64,000 nucleotides of DNA from NCBI RefSeq assembly GCF_003418935.1, contig NZ_QVMT01000002.1:248001-312000 (forward strand), given 5' to 3'. Positions 18,872-27,986 of this stretch are shown piece by piece (the first letter of the stretch is position 1; each line of letters begins with the position of its first letter). A program made the translations under genes and the position numbers. The notes beneath the pieces were generated by a model. That model made no database searches. It was given only the letters and a program-made list of their open reading frames with translations, and was not told where the DNA came from. This DNA comes from Emticicia sp. C21. Its GTDB lineage: Bacteria; Bacteroidota; Bacteroidia; Cytophagales; Spirosomataceae.

Positions 18872-18907
18872 GTTAAAACCTAAACTAAGAAACAGTTTCC
18901 CTATCTG

Positions 18908-20422
18908 ATGAAAAATATTTATTTACTCCTTCTCCTCTTTGTCTTCTCTCCGGCGCTTGCGCAAAAGAAAAAAACGAAAGCTGTTGCCTTTGTCGATACG
19001 CTTAAACAACTGGATACTTTTGTGGATAGAATGCTGGCTGAATGGGGAGTGCCGGGTACGGCTTTATGTATTGTAAAAGATGGCAAACTCCTCTATGCTA
19101 AAGGATATGGTGTAAAAGATATTAAAACTAAAGCACCTGTTACAGCAAATACGCTTTTTGGAATTGCTTCTTGCTCGAAATCATTTACTGCAGCTTGCTT
19201 AGCTATCTTAGCAGACGAAGGCAAATTAGATTGGAATAAGCCAGTAAAAGAATACATGCCCGACTTTCAATTGTATGATGAGTATGCTACTCGTACCCTT
19301 ACTGCCCGTGATCTGGTTTCCCATCGTTCTGGCCTACCACGTCATGATTATGTATGGGTATCTGCTCCGCTCAACAGAAAAGAAATGTTTGATAAGTTAA
19401 AATATCTGCCGCTTAATAAGCCTGTTTATGCCCAGTATCAATATAATAATCTCATGTATATGGCAGCAGGGGTATTAATTGAGCGCCTGTCAGGCAAAAC
19501 ATGGGAAGAGTTTATGCAGGAGAAAATTCTTGACCCAATAGACATGAAAACTACTGTATTGACTTATCCTGAAATGTTGAAAAATACAGATTATTCACTT
19601 TCATATGATGATGAAATGAACCTGGGAAAAGAAGCAGGGTTTGATAGTAATGTGGATGGCATTGGCCCTGCCGGAGCCGTAAAAGCGAATGTAACTGAAA
19701 TGTCGTACTGGCTATTATTACAACTAAACAAAGGGAAAATAGGAGATAAAGTAATTGTTTCAGAGAAAAATCTTAACGAAAACCATACACCTCTGGCAGT
19801 AGTACAACCTGCCGAAGCCAAGTATCCCGAATTGGGTTTTGGTACTTATGGCATGGGTTGGACAATCAATACTTATCGTGGGCATCTGCGTCGTCAGCAT
19901 GGTGGGTCAATTGAGGGTTATCGGTCACAAATGACGGTTTTTCCAAATGATAATCTGGCTGTGTTTATTACCACTAATACAGGCGTAGTCGGCTACAATT
20001 TTGTAAGCACTATTACTAATTATATTGCTGATACTTATCTGGAAAAGAACCTTATAGATTGGAACAGCCGATTGAGGAAAGATTTCTTAGAGGGCAAAGA
20101 AAAATCTGCTAAAGCAAAAGTTGATAATGAAAAGCAACGACAAAAAGATACCAAACCTACGCATGCCATAACCAGTTATGCAGGCACTTATGAACACCCT
20201 GCCTATGGTACATTGACTATCAGCGTAAATGGCGATTCGTTAAAAGCAGATTTTCATACCGAAAAAATCTCTTTGCGGCATTATCATTATGATATTTTTG
20301 AAGCCTTAGGTGACTGGGAGAATATCAAATTTAAATTTCTGATGAATGCCAAAGGCGAGATAGACAGAATATCTGTAGAAATGCCTGCCGCTGCAATGGA
20401 TATTGAATTGAAAAAGAAATAG
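18908..20422 (+). CDS. Serine hydrolase, class C beta-lactamase / Pab87 type
   Basis: 504 residues with a signal peptide (cut after SPALAQ), so exported. The penicilloyl-serine-transferase fold shows its three motifs: SCSK (SxxK, nucleophile Ser) near residue 95, YQYNN (YxN), and HGG (the KTG-equivalent HxG). The C-terminal ~110 residues (from HAITSYAGTYEHPAYGTLTI) match the lipocalin-like DUF3471 tail. Relatives hydrolyse D-amino-acid peptides or esters; true beta-lactamase activity is unlikely to be the main role. A strong terminator follows and is shared with the convergent gene. Confidence 0.9.
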   Translation: MKNIYLLLLLFVFSPALAQKKKTKAVAFVDTLKQLDTFVDRMLAEWGVPGTALCIVKDGKLLYAKGYGVKDIKTKAPVTANTLFGIASCSKSFTAACLAILADEGKLDWNKPVKEYMPDFQLYDEYATRTLTARDLVSHRSGLPRHDYVWVSAPLNRKEMFDKLKYLPLNKPVYAQYQYNNLMYMAAGVLIERLSGKTWEEFMQEKILDPIDMKTTVLTYPEMLKNTDYSLSYDDEMNLGKEAGFDSNVDGIGPAGAVKANVTEMSYWLLLQLNKGKIGDKVIVSEKNLNENHTPLAVVQPAEAKYPELGFGTYGMGWTINTYRGHLRRQHGGSIEGYRSQMTVFPNDNLAVFITTNTGVVGYNFVSTITNYIADTYLEKNLIDWNSRLRKDFLEGKEKSAKAKVDNEKQRQKDTKPTHAITSYAGTYEHPAYGTLTISVNGDSLKADFHTEKISLRHYHYDIFEALGDWENIKFKFLMNAKGEIDRISVEMPAAAMDIELKKK

Positions 20423-20427
20423 TAAGG

Positions 20428-20459
20428 AGTGCCTTCTGAGAAACCAGAAGGCACTTTTT
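20428..20459. terminator. Bidirectional terminator between convergent genes
   Basis: A perfect 11-bp stem (AGTGCCTTCTG / CAGAAGGCACT, loop AGAAAC) followed by TTTT. It fills the 35 bases between the serine hydrolase stop and the stop of the leftward ELWxxDGT gene. Confidence 0.88.
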
Positions 20460-22002
20460 AGTTACAGCCTGCCAGTATTTTCGTCTGAAAAACTGTATTG
20501 CCTTGTGTTCTGAAACCGGGATTGAGTTGTACATATTTCCCTGCCTGATAGGTCACATTCACAGAAGTAGGAATGATATTGGTTCCAGTAGTACTCACAC
20601 TGCTATTTGCTTTCTGATTAGTGGTAATGTTACCGGTAGGAGCGAGTGTAGGCGGACAATTAGAATTTATATCTAATTTCCAGAGTTCTACGTCGAAACC
20701 ATAGCTGGTAGCACGAAAGAAAATTGTTCCATTTACTTCTGTAAAATAAGCAGGAATAGAAGCCATTGATCCACTGGCAATATCGGGCAGTTGTACCGTA
20801 TTATCAGCTATGCCGTCAGTCTGCCATAATTCAGCACCATTGGCAGCGGTAGAAGCCTGAAAGTAAATTTTGGTACCTATGGTTTTAAGTTTAGCCGGAT
20901 CAGAACTGCCATTGCCGGCTCTGATGTCTTTAAATAATACTGTACCATTGGCTGTACCATCAGTTCGCCATAGCTCTATACCATTTATACCATCAGTGGC
21001 AGAAAAATAAAGGTAACTGCCCAAAACGGCTGCTTCATGGGTGCCGCCTCCCTGAAAGCCTGAAACATTGATATCTTTTAATAAAACTGTTCCTGCATTC
21101 GTACCGTCTGACTTCCAGATTTCTACACCATTACCAGCAGTATTAGCTGTAAAATATAAAGCTCCATTAAAAACAATAGGGTCGCTTGGTGCAATCGCAT
21201 TAGATGGGTCATACAAACCTGACTTTACTAATACTGTACCTGCAGATGTGCCATCACTTTTATATAAACCCCAACCGCCATTGTCATTGTTAAAAGCAAA
21301 AAAGTAGAGTTTATTATCAAAACTGATTAATCCGGTTGGACTTGAACTTCCATTTGTATTCAATTCTTTTACTTTTACTGTCCCGCCACTGGTCCCGTTA
21401 CTTTTCCATATTTCTTCATTCAATACATCTGCATCATCATTCGCTACAAAATAGAGAGTCCCATTGACATTGGTTAAATTACGTGGGGAGGAATCGCCTG
21501 ATGGCACAATATCTTTCACCTGGCTTGTTCCACCTATAGTCCCGTTGCTTTTCCATAATTCTCCGTTATTGGCGTAGTAGGCAGTTGTACCAATATTAGT
21601 AATTTCAGAGCCGGAAAAAGTACTTAACTGAATAGTGCCTGCGGTTGTGCCATCTGTTCTGTATAGTTCTCCCAAACCACTATAGGCTGCAAAAAATACA
21701 TAATTGCCAATAGTAATAAATAAAGTAGGGTCTGAACCTTTGAAATACTGGTTATCGTTAGGTTTAATATCTTTTACTAATACAGTTCCGGCAGAAGTTC
21801 CATTACTTTTCCATAATTCGGCCCCTACTGTGCCATCATTTGCTCCAAAAATAAGTGTACCGTTCAGATTAGCCATTCTTGAAGTTTCTCCATAATAAGA
21901 TAAGGAGCCAACAGTGCCATTATAAATATCTTTGACAAGGGTAGGGGTTTGGGCAAATGTTATTTGCGCAAAGAGGCAAAAAGCCGGTAGAATTTTTTTC
22001 AT
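20458..22002 (-). CDS. ELWxxDGT repeat exported protein with C-terminal coathanger-like domain
   Basis: 514 residues with a signal peptide (MKKILPAFCLFAQITFAQ). From about residue 50 to 420 it is built of repeats ending in ELWKSNGTSAGTV or ELWRTDGTANGTV, the ELWxxDGT motif, which likely folds as a beta-propeller of about eight blades. The C-terminal ~70 residues (from NITTNQKANSSVSTTGTN to LNPGFRTQGNTVFQT) resemble the short repeat-stack (3-coathanger) module seen at the ends of secreted Bacteroidota proteins. It has no catalytic motif; surface binding is the likely role. It is divergent from the histidine kinase gene. Confidence 0.85.
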   Translation of the reverse strand: MKKILPAFCLFAQITFAQTPTLVKDIYNGTVGSLSYYGETSRMANLNGTLIFGANDGTVGAELWKSNGTSAGTVLVKDIKPNDNQYFKGSDPTLFITIGNYVFFAAYSGLGELYRTDGTTAGTIQLSTFSGSEITNIGTTAYYANNGELWKSNGTIGGTSQVKDIVPSGDSSPRNLTNVNGTLYFVANDDADVLNEEIWKSNGTSGGTVKVKELNTNGSSSPTGLISFDNKLYFFAFNNDNGGWGLYKSDGTSAGTVLVKSGLYDPSNAIAPSDPIVFNGALYFTANTAGNGVEIWKSDGTNAGTVLLKDINVSGFQGGGTHEAAVLGSYLYFSATDGINGIELWRTDGTANGTVLFKDIRAGNGSSDPAKLKTIGTKIYFQASTAANGAELWQTDGIADNTVQLPDIASGSMASIPAYFTEVNGTIFFRATSYGFDVELWKLDINSNCPPTLAPTGNITTNQKANSSVSTTGTNIIPTSVNVTYQAGKYVQLNPGFRTQGNTVFQTKILAGCN

Positions 22003-22101
22003 AATTATAGGAGATTAACATATCAGATTTCAGACTAATTAATACCCCAAAATTCTCTATATTTTCTAAGCGCATCAATACAGATAATCCTACATTTTAT
22101 C

Positions 22102-22117
22102 TACAGGTTTTCCTGTA
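22102..22117. repeat. Short inverted repeat upstream of the histidine kinase
   Basis: TACAGG-TTTT-CCTGTA is a perfect 6-bp inverted repeat in the 188-base divergent region between the ELWxxDGT gene and the kinase. It could be an operator for either gene; there is no other support. Confidence 0.3.
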
Positions 22118-22190
22118 TTTTGCAGTGTTTTCTTGCAAATCAGGAGTTTAATCTGCTATTTTTACTCATATCTCCTGCGCTCTATTACCC

Positions 22191-24029
22191 ATGAACAAAC
22201 TATTCTATTGTCTGTTTTTTATGAGTTTATGTTTGAAAGGTTTAGCCCAGAACCCTTCTCTTGATTCATTGATTAACCAGATTCATACTTTAGGTAAGCA
22301 AGGACCTACGCCTCAACGCGATACATTAATTATTGCTAAACTAAGTTTATTAACCGAGCGAGCCATTAATCTGGCAGATAAGCGGGCAGACGGCTTATTG
22401 GATTCTTTAGGGCATTTTACCAAGAAAGTGAACTGGTTAAAAGGCAAAGGACTTTATAGCAGAGCGGCAGGTAAAAGACAAGACAGGAACGGCAATTATA
22501 CAGAGGCACTAAGGTTGTATTCAAAAGCCAGTGAAATTTTAACAAAAGCAGGTGGTGACCCTTATGATTTGTGTTATACTTATATACTTACAGGTTTTGT
22601 TTTGAATAATAATGGCAGACCTGATAAGTGCATAGAGTATATGGAGAAGGCCCTACCATTGGCAAAAATGACTCACAATACGAATAACCTTTGCTGGATT
22701 TTAGACTTTTATGGAGATTATAATTATTATGATAATTTCGGTATACAGAACTATGAAAAGGCGCTAAGCTATTATCTGCAAGTTGAAAAACTATTACCAC
22801 GAGCTACCAGTGCCAATCTGAAAGCTGATAATCCGCATTGTATTGCTAATTGCTATTCCCAGTTAGGAAATGAACATCTGGCAAATCATTATAGGGATAA
22901 GGCCTTAAAATATGCGCAGGAAACTAATAACCGGGTGGTGATTTTTGCGATTTACTCTGATCTGGCAGAAATCTATGAAAAGAAAAAACAATTTGCCAAA
23001 GCTATAGAATACCGGAAATTGAGTCTGGAATATGCCAGAAAATCAGCGTGGATGGAAATGATTTCAAGGGCAGAAAATCAGATTTCCCAGACTTATGAAA
23101 TGGCTGGAGATAGCGGGAATGCCTTGAAGTATCTAAAAGATTACAAAACCCATGAAGATAGTTTGGGCAGATTATCGGTAAATCAGAAATACGCCGAACT
23201 GGAAGCCAGTTATAATTTTGAAAAACAACAAACCCGAATCAAGACCCTTGAATATGAGGCACTCAAACAAGCTGACGAAAAGAAAAGTCTGGTAGGTATG
23301 GGTTTGATTTTTAGTCTGCTGGTCGGCATTATTCTAATTGCCTATGTTTTCTGGAATAATAAGCAATTGAAAAAAATTAATGCGGAACTGGTAGAGAAAA
23401 ATGAAGAAATTCAGGGAGCGCTACTGAAAGGTCAAACCATTGAGCGCAAGCGCGTCGCCAGTGAATTGCATGATAATATTTCGGCAAAAATTGCCAGCTT
23501 GCGTTGGCGTTTAGAAGCCATTAATCCGAGCTTTCAGACAGAGAAAGAGAGTAAAATTTTTAGTTCAACAGTTGAGGCATTGTCTGAAGTTTATACCGAT
23601 GTTCGTTTGCTTTCGCATAATCTCCTGCCAGCCGAACTTGAATTGCATGGACTAGCCAAAGCATTAGAGAGTATGGTAAAAGAGATTAATTCATTGGGTA
23701 AAACTAATTTTTCATTGAGTATTTCAACACATGATGAACGTTTTACCAATAAAATAGAGTATGAGTTATTCAGCGTGATACTCGAGCTTTCTAACAATGT
23801 GCTTCGTCACGCACAAGCGCAGGATGCATTTATTGCTTTAACACAGGTGGACAGTAAATTGCGTCTGGTTATTAAAGACAATGGCATTGGGATTTCAGAA
23901 AAAGCCTCAAAGCATGGTATGGGTCTGACTAATATCAAAACCCGTATAACTTCTTTACATGGCGAAATTAATTTTGTGAGTATGCCCGAAAAAGGGACAG
24001 AAGTAGTGGTAATGGTGCCTGTTGTATAA
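22191..24029 (+). CDS. TPR-containing sensor histidine kinase (HisKA_3 / NarX-like)
   Basis: 612 residues. A signal peptide is followed by a periplasmic TPR region (about residues 60-330). One transmembrane helix (SLVGMGLIFSLLVGIILIAY) lies near residue 360, then a short coiled coil. The HisKA_3 dimerisation box ERKRVASELHDNISAKIASL carries the phospho-accepting His in LHDN. The ATPase domain shows the N box (LELSNNVLRHAQAQ) and G box (DNGIGISEK, HGMGLTNIKTR). It should autophosphorylate in response to a periplasmic or envelope signal. Its cognate regulator is almost certainly the NarL-type protein encoded on the other strand, whose stop lies 4 bases from the kinase stop. Confidence 0.93.
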   Translation: MNKLFYCLFFMSLCLKGLAQNPSLDSLINQIHTLGKQGPTPQRDTLIIAKLSLLTERAINLADKRADGLLDSLGHFTKKVNWLKGKGLYSRAAGKRQDRNGNYTEALRLYSKASEILTKAGGDPYDLCYTYILTGFVLNNNGRPDKCIEYMEKALPLAKMTHNTNNLCWILDFYGDYNYYDNFGIQNYEKALSYYLQVEKLLPRATSANLKADNPHCIANCYSQLGNEHLANHYRDKALKYAQETNNRVVIFAIYSDLAEIYEKKKQFAKAIEYRKLSLEYARKSAWMEMISRAENQISQTYEMAGDSGNALKYLKDYKTHEDSLGRLSVNQKYAELEASYNFEKQQTRIKTLEYEALKQADEKKSLVGMGLIFSLLVGIILIAYVFWNNKQLKKINAELVEKNEEIQGALLKGQTIERKRVASELHDNISAKIASLRWRLEAINPSFQTEKESKIFSSTVEALSEVYTDVRLLSHNLLPAELELHGLAKALESMVKEINSLGKTNFSLSISTHDERFTNKIEYELFSVILELSNNVLRHAQAQDAFIALTQVDSKLRLVIKDNGIGISEKASKHGMGLTNIKTRITSLHGEINFVSMPEKGTEVVVMVPVV

Positions 24030-24033
24030 GTTG

Positions 24034-24675
24034 CTACACGATTTTATTATTAACGGCATACATCACAATGCCTATGGAGTTTTTAACCCCTAATTTTTTC
24101 AGAATATTGTGTCGATGGGTTTCTACCGTTGCAGGACTGATAAAGAGTCTATCAGCAATCTGGTTAGTAGATAATTCTTTCGCAATCAATTTTATGATTT
24201 CTAATTCTCTTTCTGTTAATAGACCAGAAGCATTGGTTTCCTGTACCAGATCTCCTATTTTTTTATCCCGGTTTAATAGTTCAAACACTACCGATTCGCT
24301 ATAATATTTTTCTCCCGACGCAATGGTATTAAGGGCTTTTTGCAACTCTGCTTTGCCTGCTTTCTTCATCACATATCCTGATACGCCTGCCTCGAATGCT
24401 TCTTTGATAGTTTCGGCATCTTCTGATACAGTAAGCAATAAGACCTTTATATGCGGATACTTTTGTTTTATTTCTCTGGTCATATCAATCCCATTGAGCT
24501 CGCCCATATTATAATCAGATAGAATGGCATCTATATCGCTGTTGTCTTCCAAAGCCATTAATACTTCTGTTCCACTGCCATAAGTGCCCATTACCTCATG
24601 TTCCGGCATGGTAGAAATCAGCAATTCAAGGCTATCTAATATAAATTTATGGTCGTCTGCAATCAGTATACGCAT
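24034..24675 (-). CDS. NarL/LuxR-family response regulator
   Basis: 213 residues: an N-terminal receiver domain with the phospho-acceptor Asp in AILSDYNMGELNG (near residue 54) and the conserved Lys in YVMKKAGKAEL, then a C-terminal LuxR-type helix-turn-helix (LLTERELEIIKLIAKELST, ATVETHRHNILKKLGV). It is the expected partner of the HisKA_3 kinase, although the two genes face each other tail-to-tail with a 4-base gap and so are not co-transcribed. Targets are not visible in the sequence. Confidence 0.93.
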   Translation of the reverse strand: MRILIADDHKFILDSLELLISTMPEHEVMGTYGSGTEVLMALEDNSDIDAILSDYNMGELNGIDMTREIKQKYPHIKVLLLTVSEDAETIKEAFEAGVSGYVMKKAGKAELQKALNTIASGEKYYSESVVFELLNRDKKIGDLVQETNASGLLTERELEIIKLIAKELSTNQIADRLFISPATVETHRHNILKKLGVKNSIGIVMYAVNNKIV

Positions 24676-24882
24676 ACTACATCGGGTTGAGACACATTAC
24701 TTTGGGCATTAGTAAACAAATATCCAAATTTTTGATTAAAAGAGAGAAGATTTTGCTGTAATTGTTCGGGATAAATAGCTTATTAAAGTATAATAAGTTT
24801 ATTCATTCGAAATTCTTCAAATTTTACTACCTCGCCTTATCGTAAACACTTCTTATTTTTTATTACTATATAAACTCTTGAA

Positions 24883-24915
24883 AGCGAACTGGCCGTCGCC
24901 GCGCGGAAGTTCGCT
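24883..24915. repeat. GC-rich hairpin element (REP-like)
   Basis: AGCGAACT and AGTTCGCT form a perfect 8-bp stem around a GC-rich core containing GCCGTCGCCGCGCGG, in otherwise AT-rich spacer DNA. Related fragments occur at 29213-29223 (GCCGTCGCGGC) and 52125-52132 (CGAACTGG), so it may belong to a dispersed palindromic repeat family. Confidence 0.4.
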
Positions 24916-24957
24916 CCACAACCCCTTTTTGTTAAAAAAACTTAATTCTTTCTTATC

Positions 24958-24973
24958 TACGAAAATTTTCGTA
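24958..24973. promoter_or_regulatory. BlaI-type operator, upstream copy
   Basis: TACGAAAATTTTCGTA is a perfect 16-bp palindrome lying just upstream of the -33 element of the blaI promoter. Its arms TACGAA...TTCGTA recur at 25014-25029. Confidence 0.7.
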
Positions 24974-24979
24974 ATAAAA

Positions 24980-25012
24980 TTTGGAAGTATAATTTCTTTT
25001 CTCGTACATTTG
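24980..25012 (+). promoter_or_regulatory. Promoter of the BlaI/BlaR1-like operon
   Basis: TTTG (24980-24983) and TACATTTG (25005-25012, fitting TAnnTTTG) are separated by 21 bases, the same spacing as in the susC promoter. The predicted start near 25019 falls inside the downstream palindrome, so a repressor bound there would block transcription. Confidence 0.7.
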
Positions 25013-25013
25013 T

Positions 25014-25029
25014 TACGAAATCATTCGTA
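25014..25029. promoter_or_regulatory. BlaI-type operator, downstream copy
   Basis: TACGAA-ATCA-TTCGTA repeats the 6-bp arms and 4-base centre of the upstream palindrome and overlaps the predicted transcription start. Two dimer sites flanking one promoter is the classic arrangement for BlaI/MecI autoregulation. Confidence 0.7.
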
Positions 25030-25081
25030 GATATTCTCCGTCAGGTCAGACTGATACAATTGTTTGATAAAATTTAAAATT

Positions 25082-25468
25082 ATGGAAAAGCAAATAAAAA
25101 TTAAGCCCACCGAGTCTGAATTAGAAATCTTACAGATTTTGTGGGCTTTAGGTAAAGCAACTGTTCGACAGGTAAATGACGAACTCTCCAAAACTAAAGA
25201 GGTAGGCTACACCACTACTCTCAAAATCATGCAGATTATGTTTGAGAAGCAATTAGTGAGCCGTACGGATGAGGGTCGTTATCATGTGTATGAAGCAGCA
25301 GTAGGCGAAGAACCTACGCAGCACATGCTTCTGGACAAATTCATTGACTCCACTTTCCGTGGCTCGGCAACCAGAATGGTGATGCAGGCTTTGGGTAATC
25401 AGCAAGTGAGTAAAGAAGAGTTAGAAGAGATTAAGAAATTAATTGATTCTATCGAAAAAGGACAATGA
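25082..25468 (+). CDS. BlaI/MecI/CopY-family repressor
   Basis: 128 residues from the ATG at 25082; an in-frame TTG six codons earlier is less likely. The N-terminal winged helix (LEILQILWALGKATVRQVNDEL, VGYTTTLKIMQIMFEKQLV, GRYHVYEAA) is diagnostic of the family. The C-terminal helices mediate dimerisation and carry the site usually cut by the partner protease. Such repressors bind palindromes at their own promoter and are removed when the membrane protease BlaR1 senses a signal. The two matching palindromes upstream, and the M56 protease gene 35 bases downstream, support an autoregulated pair. Confidence 0.93.
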   Translation: MEKQIKIKPTESELEILQILWALGKATVRQVNDELSKTKEVGYTTTLKIMQIMFEKQLVSRTDEGRYHVYEAAVGEEPTQHMLLDKFIDSTFRGSATRMVMQALGNQQVSKEELEEIKKLIDSIEKGQ

Positions 25469-25503
25469 CCTATTAAACTAACAATATTATACTTAATTAA
25501 ATT

Positions 25504-27882
25504 ATGAAAAAGCTTTTTGATTTTACTGCCGGAATTCCCGAAAACATTAGTTCAGCATTAGGCTGGACACTTATTCACTCTTTGTGGCAAGGACTTGTCA
25601 TAGTAGTGGCATTTAGTATCTTACGCCATATTTTCAAGACTTCAAGTGCCCGCTACTGGCAAGGTATTGGTGCATTGAGTTTGCAGTTGATTAGTGCCAT
25701 TGTCACTTTCGGAATGGTATATGAGCCTGCCGGAATAGCAGCCACAAAACCAAGATTTACAGCTTTCTTTATCAATAATGCTGTTAATTTAGATGGTGTT
25801 TCAGTATTTGCTCCATCTAAACTAACTTTTATTCAGCAGGCACAACTATTCATTCAGAATAATCTGGATACTTTTGTTTTCTTCTGGTTTATAGGGGCTA
25901 ATCTTCTCCTATTGCGCCTGATTATAGGATTTGTATATGTGCAACAGCTGAAAGTACAGAAAATTACGCCCGTAAGAGATGAGGTATTAGGTATTATGGA
26001 AGAACTACAGGAGAAAATTCAGTTAAATATACCAATCCGTTTATTTGAGTCGGCTAAAGCAGTAGTACCTATGACCATCGGCTGGATAAAACCTATTATT
26101 CTGCTTCCGGCTGGTATAATGTCGGGGCTTAGTATCACCCAATTGGAGGCGGTTCTAGCCCACGAATTAGCGCATATCAAACGCTACGATTACCTGATTA
26201 ATATCTTCCAGAGTTGTGTCGAAATCCTTTTCTTTTACCATCCTGCTACCTGGTTTATCTCGGCACAAGTGCGTGACGAAAGAGAAAACTGCTGTGATGA
26301 TTTTGCAGTAAATATCTGCGGCGACAGACTAGTATTAGCTAAGGCCTTGACACAAGTAGCAACCTTTCAGCATCAGCCACGTTTGGCAATGGCCTTTGGA
26401 GCGAAACGCCAGACTTTTATGGATAGAATCAAGCGCATTGTGGGTATTAATGATGCCAAACCTATGAGCTATGGTAACTGGGCACTTTTTGTAGGTATGA
26501 TATTAATAGTAGCAATGGGTATTGCTTATGGTCAGGATAGAATCGCCAAAAATGACCTTGTTTCAAAAAATACAAATAGTGAGTTTGCTAAACCGGAAGA
26601 GCAATTTGATTTCTACTTTTTTGAAAAAGATAAAAAGAATGTGGGTGTATTTAAAAACAAGAAAGGAGAGATTGTAAAAATCGTGGTAGAGGGTAAAGAA
26701 CTAGCAGGCAAAGATTTTGAATCTATGAAGACATTCGCCACGGAGTTTCTGAAAGCTAAAAACTCAAATTTTGCAATGGTACCGGGTATTGTAGAAGATG
26801 AAATGGATGATGTAAACGAGCAGTTCTTTAGTGAAGAATTTAATACGTCATACACTGCTGATACTTCAAGACTAGATGATGCAGAAAAAGAAATGGAACG
26901 ATTAGGCAGAGAAATGGAGAAGTATGGCCAGGAAATGGAAAAGTATAGCAAGCAGATGGAAGACAAGTACGGCAAGCTAATGGAAAAGCATGGCAAAGAT
27001 ATGGAGCAGGTTTCATTGAAAATGCGTATACCTCAACGGAAGATTGAAAATCTTTCAATAGAGATGCAGGAAGTGAGTTTAGCTATGAGAAAAATAGAAA
27101 ATCAATACCGTGACGTTAGAATGCCTGCTGATGCAGAACAAAAACTGAGAGGCCTGGAGAAAAAAGAGCGTGACCTGGAAAATCAGATGCACATATTTGA
27201 AGAAGAAATGCGCAAAGTGGAGGAGGAGATGGTGCCTATTCAGAGAAAAATGGATCACTTAAACAATCCAATGGATAGTCTGCAAAGATTAATGAGCCGC
27301 TTTGAAAGACCTATGGATAGCCTTGGCCGATTAATGGAAGAGAAAGGAAAGGTAATAGAAAAACTAGCTAAGGAAGAAGAAGCCCGCTTTAAGAAAGAGT
27401 TCAGAGAGTTTGCCGAAATGCTTTTCAAAGAGGGTTTGATTAAAGATAAAAAAGATTTTGAGATTCGTATCAAAGGTGAGAAATTGCTAATCGATTTAGA
27501 GTCTCAATCGCCTGCAACGTATGAAAAAGTGTGGAACTGGATTAATAAAACCTGGGGAAGCCGCATGAGAGGTATCAAAGAAAAAGATTTTACAATAGAG
27601 GCGCATGGAGATAACATTAATTTCAGCACTTACAGCAATGATGGACATATGTATCATCGCTTTGGTGGTATTGTACCTCCTGTACCACCAGTCGCCCCAA
27701 CACCAAGGGCTATTGGAAGACTCGCTGCCATTGCATCAGTTCCAGTTCCTCCGGCGCCAACCGGAGGATATATGAGAACCCCCTCGCCAACAGTTGCACC
27801 TGCACCAGTTTCAGGATATATCAGAACTCCAACACCAGTGGTTGCACCTAGACCAGCCAGAGCGCCCAGAATTTATAACTAA
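25504..27882 (+). CDS. BlaR1-like M56 membrane metallopeptidase with Met-rich coiled-coil extension
   Basis: 792 residues. The first ~340 carry four or so transmembrane helices and the M56 zinc-protease domain with HELAHIKRYDYL (HExxH) between helices; the last helix is WALFVGMILIVAMGIAYG. Instead of the penicillin-binding sensor of BlaR1, the outer part has a linker (about 345-450) and a long coiled coil rich in Met, Glu and Lys with heptad-like repeats (MEKYGQEMEKYSKQMEDKYG). A small globular segment (about 630-720) and a Pro-rich tail (PPVPPVAPTPRA) follow. It probably cleaves the repressor encoded just upstream after an envelope signal. Lack of a beta-lactam-binding domain makes a cell-envelope-stress or metal signal more likely than an antibiotic. 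Confidence 0.88.
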   Translation: MKKLFDFTAGIPENISSALGWTLIHSLWQGLVIVVAFSILRHIFKTSSARYWQGIGALSLQLISAIVTFGMVYEPAGIAATKPRFTAFFINNAVNLDGVSVFAPSKLTFIQQAQLFIQNNLDTFVFFWFIGANLLLLRLIIGFVYVQQLKVQKITPVRDEVLGIMEELQEKIQLNIPIRLFESAKAVVPMTIGWIKPIILLPAGIMSGLSITQLEAVLAHELAHIKRYDYLINIFQSCVEILFFYHPATWFISAQVRDERENCCDDFAVNICGDRLVLAKALTQVATFQHQPRLAMAFGAKRQTFMDRIKRIVGINDAKPMSYGNWALFVGMILIVAMGIAYGQDRIAKNDLVSKNTNSEFAKPEEQFDFYFFEKDKKNVGVFKNKKGEIVKIVVEGKELAGKDFESMKTFATEFLKAKNSNFAMVPGIVEDEMDDVNEQFFSEEFNTSYTADTSRLDDAEKEMERLGREMEKYGQEMEKYSKQMEDKYGKLMEKHGKDMEQVSLKMRIPQRKIENLSIEMQEVSLAMRKIENQYRDVRMPADAEQKLRGLEKKERDLENQMHIFEEEMRKVEEEMVPIQRKMDHLNNPMDSLQRLMSRFERPMDSLGRLMEEKGKVIEKLAKEEEARFKKEFREFAEMLFKEGLIKDKKDFEIRIKGEKLLIDLESQSPATYEKVWNWINKTWGSRMRGIKEKDFTIEAHGDNINFSTYSNDGHMYHRFGGIVPPVPPVAPTPRAIGRLAAIASVPVPPAPTGGYMRTPSPTVAPAPVSGYIRTPTPVVAPRPARAPRIYN

Positions 27883-27930
27883 GAATAAATCTTTGTACCC
27901 AGTTACAGTATTTTATTCCCGGTAAAAATC

Positions 27931-27970
27931 AAATCCGTTCTTATCAACAGAAATTGGTAAGAACGGATTT
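27931..27970. terminator. Bidirectional terminator between blaR1-like gene and aldo/keto reductase
   Basis: A perfect 13-bp stem (AAATCCGTTCTTA / TAAGAACGGATTT) with a 14-base loop, flanked by A/T runs, placed between the two convergent stops at 27882 and 27987. Confidence 0.85.
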
Positions 27971-27986
27971 TCGTTTAGTAGTATCC

